Source of the DNA: Streptomyces sp. GKU 895
GTDB taxonomy: Bacteria > Actinomycetota > Actinomycetes > Streptomycetales > Streptomycetaceae
Assembly (NCBI GenBank): GCA_002027195.1
Contig: MWJO01000001.1
Coordinates: 1-64,000, forward strand
Reading direction: 5' to 3'
DNA length: 64,000 bases
The position numbers and the translations under genes are program-made. Below, one piece after another: positions 59,793 to 64,000 of the stretch. The notes under the pieces are model-generated. The model saw nothing but the letters and a program-made list of their open reading frames with translations, was not told the DNA's origin and did no database searches. Positions within the stretch are counted from its first letter, which is position 1. Every line of letters begins with the position of its first letter.

Positions 59793-61808
59793 TCATTCGG
59801 CTCTGATGTCGTCCACGTACACGGTGCCCTTGGTCGCCGCGCCGCTCCCATGGACGAGGTACAGGTTGAACGCCGTCACCTCGGCGAGGTGAGCCGCGTC
59901 GAGCACGGCTCCGGCGTGTGAGGTGTCCCAGGGAGCGGGGGTGAACTCGCTGAAGGGTGCCCTGACTTCCTGCCCGCTCGTGTCGGACAGCGGCACCTGG
60001 TACCAGAAATCGATTCCGCCGGCGACGATCTGGAGTGCCCCGGCGTTTGCGGAGCCGTCGCCTTGCAGCCAGAGCGCGAGGGACGTGAAGGCGGACCAGT
60101 CCGCGTCGACCGGCTTGCCTGTGCCGGTGTACTCGGCGCCGGTGAAGTCGTACGCGTAGGCCAGTCCGTACGAGCCCGAGGACTTGTGGTCGGCCGACAG
60201 GGTGAGGGTGTGGGAGTTGACGCGGGTGTACGCCTCGTTCAGGGCGACATCGTCTCCGGAGTATCCCTCGAAGTCGTCGACCCAGCCGGCAGGCAGCGGT
60301 GGGACTTCGGAGAGGAGGACCACGGCCGAGTCGGTGAGCGTCGTGCCGTCCACCCGTGCGCTCACGGTGAGGGTCACCGAGCGGTTGTTCCGTGTTGCGG
60401 GGTCGATCGACCAGTCGCCCGAGTAGAAGCCGTCGGCGTCGAGGCGCAGCCGTCTGGCGCGTCCGCCGTTCACGCGGTAGGTGACTCGGCTCGCCCTCGC
60501 GGGCGTGACGCGTACCCGGACGGTGGTCTTGGAGGCCGCTACGCGCTGTCGGTCCGTAGGGGTCACGAGGTGCAGGAACGGGGCGTTTTTGACGGCGGTG
60601 GTGCGCGCGGAGTACACCCCCCGGAGATCGGCGGCGAACAGGGTGTAGGGGTCCTGGTGGTAGGCGACGAAGTCCGGCAGCTGAACGTGGCCCGGGTACG
60701 GGACATAAGCACGCTTGGCGCCTCCGAAGTTGGCCCAGGTGAGCATGTACGTCATCTGACGGGCCAGTGGGTCCGCCTTGACGGCCTGCAACAGCTGGGT
60801 GAACCACTGGAGGTTGCGGACGTCGGTGCCGCCTTCCCCGAACTCGGTGAAGGCCGGAACCTTGCCTCGTTCGTTCGCCAGCCGGACCACCATCGCCAGG
60901 TCCTTCACCAGACCGTCGAGCCAGGGGGTCGGTCCGGCGTTCTCGTCGTAGGAGTCGTAGCCGAGGATGTCGACGAAACGGTCGCCGGGGTACGTCTTCA
61001 GGTAGCCGGTCGGGTCGCCTGCGAAACTCGAGTTGGGGGAATAGGCGTAGAGCAGGTTGTGGACGCCCCTGGTGTCGCGCAGGTACTCGACGGTGTAGCG
61101 GAACAGCTCGATGAACTCGCCCGAGGTGGCGTGGCCGGCGCCCCACCAGAACCAGGCTGCGTTGTTCTCGTGGAAGGGGCGGAAGACGACCGGGATCGCG
61201 GTGCCGTCCGGCCGCCGTGCGCCCTTGACCGCCTTCGCGATGCGGTCGAGGAAGGTGTTGAAGTCCGCATGCTTCGCGCCGCCGGGAAGGATCTGGCTGA
61301 CCACTCGGCCCGTTGTGTCGTAGAAGTTGTTGCCGGTGACGAAGTTCGGCAGGTGAGCGCTGAGGGTGTTGATGCCGCCGCGTGCGTCTCCCTGCCGGAT
61401 GCAGCGGCTGAGCGCGGCGATGTTCTCGGCTTCGGTCCCACCGTGGGTGCCGGGGCGTTCGTCGCCGTCGAGGATGAGGGTGTCCCAGCCGAAGACCGCG
61501 GGGTAGTCGCCCACCGCCGCTTCGGTGTCGGAAGCTTTGCCGTCGGGCGTGGTGAAGGTGAAGCCATAGGTGAGGTCGTGCTGGTGACCGAACAGGATGC
61601 CTTTGCCCTGTTCCCGCTTGAGGTACGCGAACAGGGCGCGGGTGGCGGGGGTCGCCTGGTCGTCGACGATCCGGACCGGCGTCGGTGCGCCGGTGAGTGC
61701 GGTGGGGGAGGCCGTCGCGGCGGCCGCCGATGTCAGGGTGCCGGATGCCGCGGCGACCGTGGCGCCGAGGAGGATGAACGTGCGACGGTCCAGGGGAGAG
61801 CTGGGCAT
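59793..61808 (-). CDS. Secreted GH26 beta-mannanase with C-terminal carbohydrate-binding region
   Basis: The 671-aa protein has a Tat signal (LDRRTFILLGATVAAASGTL). The GH26 barrel (about 45-380) shows GILFGHQHDLTYGF, acid/base Glu214 in VVFRPFHENNAAWFWWG, nucleophile Glu322 in PAFTEFGEGGTD, and MTYMLTWANFGG. A beta-sandwich domain (about 400-490) and a C-terminal CBM-like jelly roll (FEGYSGDDVALNEAYTRVNS, ALWLQGDGSANAGALQIVAG) follow. It should hydrolyse beta-1,4-mannans outside the cell. ATG 61808 starts just before the signal. A strong terminator follows the gene. Confidence 0.92.
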   Translation of the reverse strand: MPSSPLDRRTFILLGATVAAASGTLTSAAAATASPTALTGAPTPVRIVDDQATPATRALFAYLKREQGKGILFGHQHDLTYGFTFTTPDGKASDTEAAVGDYPAVFGWDTLILDGDERPGTHGGTEAENIAALSRCIRQGDARGGINTLSAHLPNFVTGNNFYDTTGRVVSQILPGGAKHADFNTFLDRIAKAVKGARRPDGTAIPVVFRPFHENNAAWFWWGAGHATSGEFIELFRYTVEYLRDTRGVHNLLYAYSPNSSFAGDPTGYLKTYPGDRFVDILGYDSYDENAGPTPWLDGLVKDLAMVVRLANERGKVPAFTEFGEGGTDVRNLQWFTQLLQAVKADPLARQMTYMLTWANFGGAKRAYVPYPGHVQLPDFVAYHQDPYTLFAADLRGVYSARTTAVKNAPFLHLVTPTDRQRVAASKTTVRVRVTPARASRVTYRVNGGRARRLRLDADGFYSGDWSIDPATRNNRSVTLTVSARVDGTTLTDSAVVLLSEVPPLPAGWVDDFEGYSGDDVALNEAYTRVNSHTLTLSADHKSSGSYGLAYAYDFTGAEYTGTGKPVDADWSAFTSLALWLQGDGSANAGALQIVAGGIDFWYQVPLSDTSGQEVRAPFSEFTPAPWDTSHAGAVLDAAHLAEVTAFNLYLVHGSGAATKGTVYVDDIRAE

Positions 61809-62482
61809 GTATGTCTCCGTTTGAGGTGGCGATCTCTCGCCAAGAGGACGTTGCGCCCGAGAGGGCTCGGAGGGCACGGCCTGAGGGGGCGTGTGCCGCC
61901 CCCGTCGGCGGCGGCAGGCGTGGTCGGGCACGGCAGCGGGTCGCCGTAGCCGTGTGCCCGGGCCGGGGCGCTCGGGTAGCTGTGGACAGGCGGGTACTCG
62001 GCCTGCCTGAAGGTCACTTGTGGGGGTCCTTCCCGTGACGCGGTCGGCTGCGGGGGGGGGGAGGGGGTCCTGGTCAGGGACATCCGCAGGGCACGACACG
62101 CGTGTGCTTCAAGTGGCGCTATTTGACTAGAGGTTGAGCGAAAAAGGAAGAGCCTGGCTTGTCTTGGTCAAGTCGCCTCAGGTGGACAGTCATTGACGAT
62201 CGACCTCCTCGTTCACTGCTGTCCATTCGCCAGGAAGCAAACAAAGGTGGTGTTCTGTCCGCGGAGGTTGGCGACAGCGATCACACGCACCAGAACCTGG
62301 CCGCCGAGCCCGGCGCCGCGCTCACGGAGGACGCCTCCCCGCGCCGGGAGCGGGGTCGCCAACTCGCGCCGAAGTTCTCAATGGCAACCACGAACACCGT
62401 CAGAGCCATCCTTGCGGAAAACGATTGGTGTCCCGGCTGGGTCCGCTGATGGACTGGCGTCGTCCTACCGTGAGTCTGCCGC
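61809..62482. other. 674-bp intergenic region with a G10 run
   Basis: No gene recognised. A run of ten G at 62052-62061, followed by A and five more G, stands out. The 10-bp palindrome ACACGCGTGT (62096-62105) is too short to call an operator. An AT-richer patch near 62110-62160 could be the promoter of the GH26 gene. Confidence 0.4.
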
Positions 62483-63256
62483 GTGACGGGGGTAGTGGTT
62501 GTGGCGGGTTATGACGTGCTTGCTGACGTGTATGAATGGCTCATCTCGGACGCAAAGTTGCCTCCAGCGGAGTTCGTTGCGTCGTTCGACGACGTCCTCA
62601 GTCTCCTGCCGTTGAACGCTCACGTCCTCGACTGTTCCTGTGGAACCGGTCAGTTGGCGGTGGGTCTCGCCGGGCGTGGCATGCAGGTGGTCGCAACTGA
62701 CGCCAGCGAGGCGATGGTTCGCCGGACTGCACAGTTGTCCGAGGAGTTCGGGGCATCCGTCCGGGCCGTAAGGGCGAACTGGGATGAGTTGCCCGACCAT
62801 TTTCCGGACAACACGTTCGACATGGTGTTCTGCGTCGGCAACTCGCTTGCCCATGCCGTGGGCGCGACAGGCAGGGGCGCTGCTCTGGAGTCGATGTCAC
62901 GGCTCCTGCGCCCCGGCGGGCGCTTGGTGCTCACATCCCGCACGTGGGAACGCGTGAGGGCCAGGGGTTCCCGGCTGGACATCGGTGACCGACTCGTCCG
63001 CCGGAACGGTCGCGATGCCGTCGTGGTCTACCGCTGGGAGATTGCGCCGCAGTGGGAGGAGGAGCACCACATCGAGATCGCGATCGCACAAGTTGACGCG
63101 ACCGGGTTGGTGCATGTCCGTTCGGAACTGCTGTCCTGCTGGCCCTACCGGCATGAGGAACTCGAAGTCGAGTTGGACCGGGTCGGACTCCAGACGGAGC
63201 GAAGCACGTTCGATCTTGAGGCCGAGAACTACATGGTGGTCGCGAGAAGGGTATGA
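62483..63256 (+). CDS. Class I SAM-dependent methyltransferase
   Basis: The 257-aa protein has motif I VLDCSCGTGQLAVGLAGRGM, acidic residue VVATDASEAMVRRTAQL, motif post-II FDMVFCVGNSLAHAVG, and motif III LLRPGGRLVLTSRTWERVRA. This is a Rossmann methyltransferase of UbiE/glycine-sarcosine-N-methyltransferase-like type; the substrate is unknown. Start GTG 62483 is the first codon; GTG 62501 (six codons later) has a better GGGGG site upstream. It stands alone. Confidence 0.87.
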   Translation: MTGVVVVAGYDVLADVYEWLISDAKLPPAEFVASFDDVLSLLPLNAHVLDCSCGTGQLAVGLAGRGMQVVATDASEAMVRRTAQLSEEFGASVRAVRANWDELPDHFPDNTFDMVFCVGNSLAHAVGATGRGAALESMSRLLRPGGRLVLTSRTWERVRARGSRLDIGDRLVRRNGRDAVVVYRWEIAPQWEEEHHIEIAIAQVDATGLVHVRSELLSCWPYRHEELEVELDRVGLQTERSTFDLEAENYMVVARRV

Positions 63257-63370
63257 ACATCGGCCTCTCTGAACGGATCCAGCTCTGGGTGAGGCACGTG
63301 GAGGCGACGCGAGCCGACCGGTGCCATGTGGTCCGGGTGGGGACTCATCGGACCGGCCCCGGCACCTGGC

Positions 63371-64000
63371 TCAGGTTGCGGGGAGGATGCGGCGCGTTTC
63401 GTAGGCCCACATCGCGATCTCGACCCGGTTGCGGGCGCCTAGTTTGGCCATGAGGCTGGCCAGGTGCGTCTTCACCGTGCTGAGGCTGATGTGCAGTGCG
63501 TCGGCTATCTCGGTGTTGGTCAGCCCGCGCGCGACGGCGAGGAGTACCTCCTCCTCGCGGGCGGTGACCGGGGAGACCGGCTGGGCCGCGGGCCGGCCGG
63601 CGGGCAGGTCCGCGAAGGCCTGGAGAAGGCGGACGGTGACGCTGGGCGCGATGAGTGCCTCCCCGTCGGCGGCCGAGCGTACGGCCTGGGCCAGAAGGTC
63701 TGGTCCGGTGTCCTTGAGGAGGAATCCGCGGGCGCCGGCGCGCAGTGCGCCGTAGACGTACTCGTCGAGGTCGAAGGTGGTGATGACGACCACGACCAGC
63801 GGGTCGGCGACGCCCGGGCCGGCGACCAGCCGGGTGGCCTCGAGCCCGTCGAGTACGGGCATGCGGATGTCGAACAGGCAGACGTCGGGGCGTAGTTCGC
63901 GCGCCAGACGTACCGCTTCGTGTCCGTCGGCGGCCTCGCCGACGACCTCGATGCCGGGCTGGGCGTTCAGCATGATCCGCAACCCGGTGCGGATGATCGT
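63371..64000 (-). CDS. NarL/LuxR-type response regulator, partial at right edge
   Basis: The gene is cut by the window edge: the frame continues to base 64000 (TIIRTGLRIM before the visible part). Receiver residues VCLFDIRMPVLDGLEATRLV carry the phospho-acceptor Asp, and VITTFDLDEYVYGALRAGAR, LLKDTGPDLL complete the domain. The LuxR HTH is VTAREEEVLLAVARGLTNTE, STVKTHLASLMAKLG. The partner kinase should lie just beyond the window. TTG 63982 is the first in-frame start visible but is probably not the real one. Confidence 0.88.
   Translation of the reverse strand, partial: TIIRTGLRIMLNAQPGIEVVGEAADGHEAVRLARELRPDVCLFDIRMPVLDGLEATRLVAGPGVADPLVVVVITTFDLDEYVYGALRAGARGFLLKDTGPDLLAQAVRSAADGEALIAPSVTVRLLQAFADLPAGRPAAQPVSPVTAREEEVLLAVARGLTNTEIADALHISLSTVKTHLASLMAKLGARNRVEIAMWAYETRRILPAT

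Noticed and set aside
59533..61146. Long open frames antisense to or out of frame with the secreted enzymes, e.g. inside the GH26 and GH29 genes
   Set aside because: They are rich in Arg, Pro, His and Gln, have no domain motifs, and follow from the high third-position GC of the real genes.
62096..62105. Palindrome ACACGCGTGT upstream of the GH26 gene as an operator
   Set aside because: Five-base arms occur often by chance; no second copy or known consensus.
1..64000. CRISPR arrays, tRNA or rRNA genes
   Set aside because: No regular repeat-spacer pattern and no tRNA or rRNA signature was seen while reading; a dedicated tRNA scan was not possible.

Overview
The window looks like part of a Streptomyces chromosome. 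G+C is very high throughout, GTG and TTG starts are common, and the gene content is typical of the genus: Tat-exported glycoside hydrolases, a DUF4232 lipoprotein, an XRE/NB-ARC/TPR regulator, a CGNR zinc-finger protein and many one- and two-component regulators. There is no ribosomal, tRNA or primary-metabolism block. Small hypotheticals, eroded genes and fragments of at least four transposases suggest accessory or chromosome-arm DNA; the position in the chromosome is an inference.

Layout. 0-5 kb: hypotheticals, a decayed DUF2071 gene, a decayed membrane-protein gene and a frameshifted tandem GNAT gene. 5-8 kb: XRE-cupin regulator with a nested palindromic operator, a flavin-monooxygenase remnant, and a divergent HxlR regulator/quinone reductase pair. 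8-10 kb: secreted GH29 alpha-L-fucosidase with two accessory domains. 10.8-15 kb: lipoprotein/27-residue peptide/DUF6766 operon, a hypothetical, an IS256-like remnant, an MpaB-type oxygenase and a DsbA-like remnant. 15-17.4 kb: TetR regulator divergent from an alpha/beta hydrolase plus RibD-type reductase operon across a 42-bp operator. 17.4-24.5 kb: IS5-like remnant, a 779-residue STAND regulator, lipoprotein, NlpC/P60 endopeptidase and membrane proteins including a YihY/BrkB protein. 24.8-27.8 kb: FdhF-type molybdopterin oxidoreductase (frameshifted) followed on the chromosome by an SRPBCC protein. 28-36.7 kb: hypotheticals, an AraC/GyrI regulator, a secreted GH30 xylanase behind a perfect CebR-box sequence, an isochorismatase-like protein, and the Sua5/YwlC tRNA-modification enzyme.

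36.8-41.6 kb: NADPH-dependent FMN reductase, alpha/beta hydrolase and FAD monooxygenase on the minus strand, divergent from a LysR regulator and a DoxX protein; this reads as a LysR-controlled oxidative catabolism unit. 41.7-45.7 kb: ABC ATPase, permease, NarL-type kinase and response regulator in one operon. 46.1-49.9 kb: DUF3500 Tat protein and an OmpR-type two-component pair. 50.1-52 kb: epoxide hydrolase divergent from a CGNR regulator over two matching operator copies. 52.5-57.2 kb: membrane-anchored Mrr-type endonuclease, small membrane protein, HTH-coiled-coil protein, nucleotidyltransferase, HxlR regulator, NmrA/QorB-type reductase and an IS630 remnant. 57.3-64 kb: DUF4239 protein, SNase-like nuclease, secreted GH26 mannanase, methyltransferase and a response regulator cut by the right edge.

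Three secreted glycosidases (GH29, GH30, GH26) point to plant-polysaccharide use. An unusual number of otherwise healthy genes carry single-base frameshifts, several in C or G runs, so assembly indels are a serious alternative to true gene decay. Functions are assigned by reading protein motifs by eye; no database search was run.
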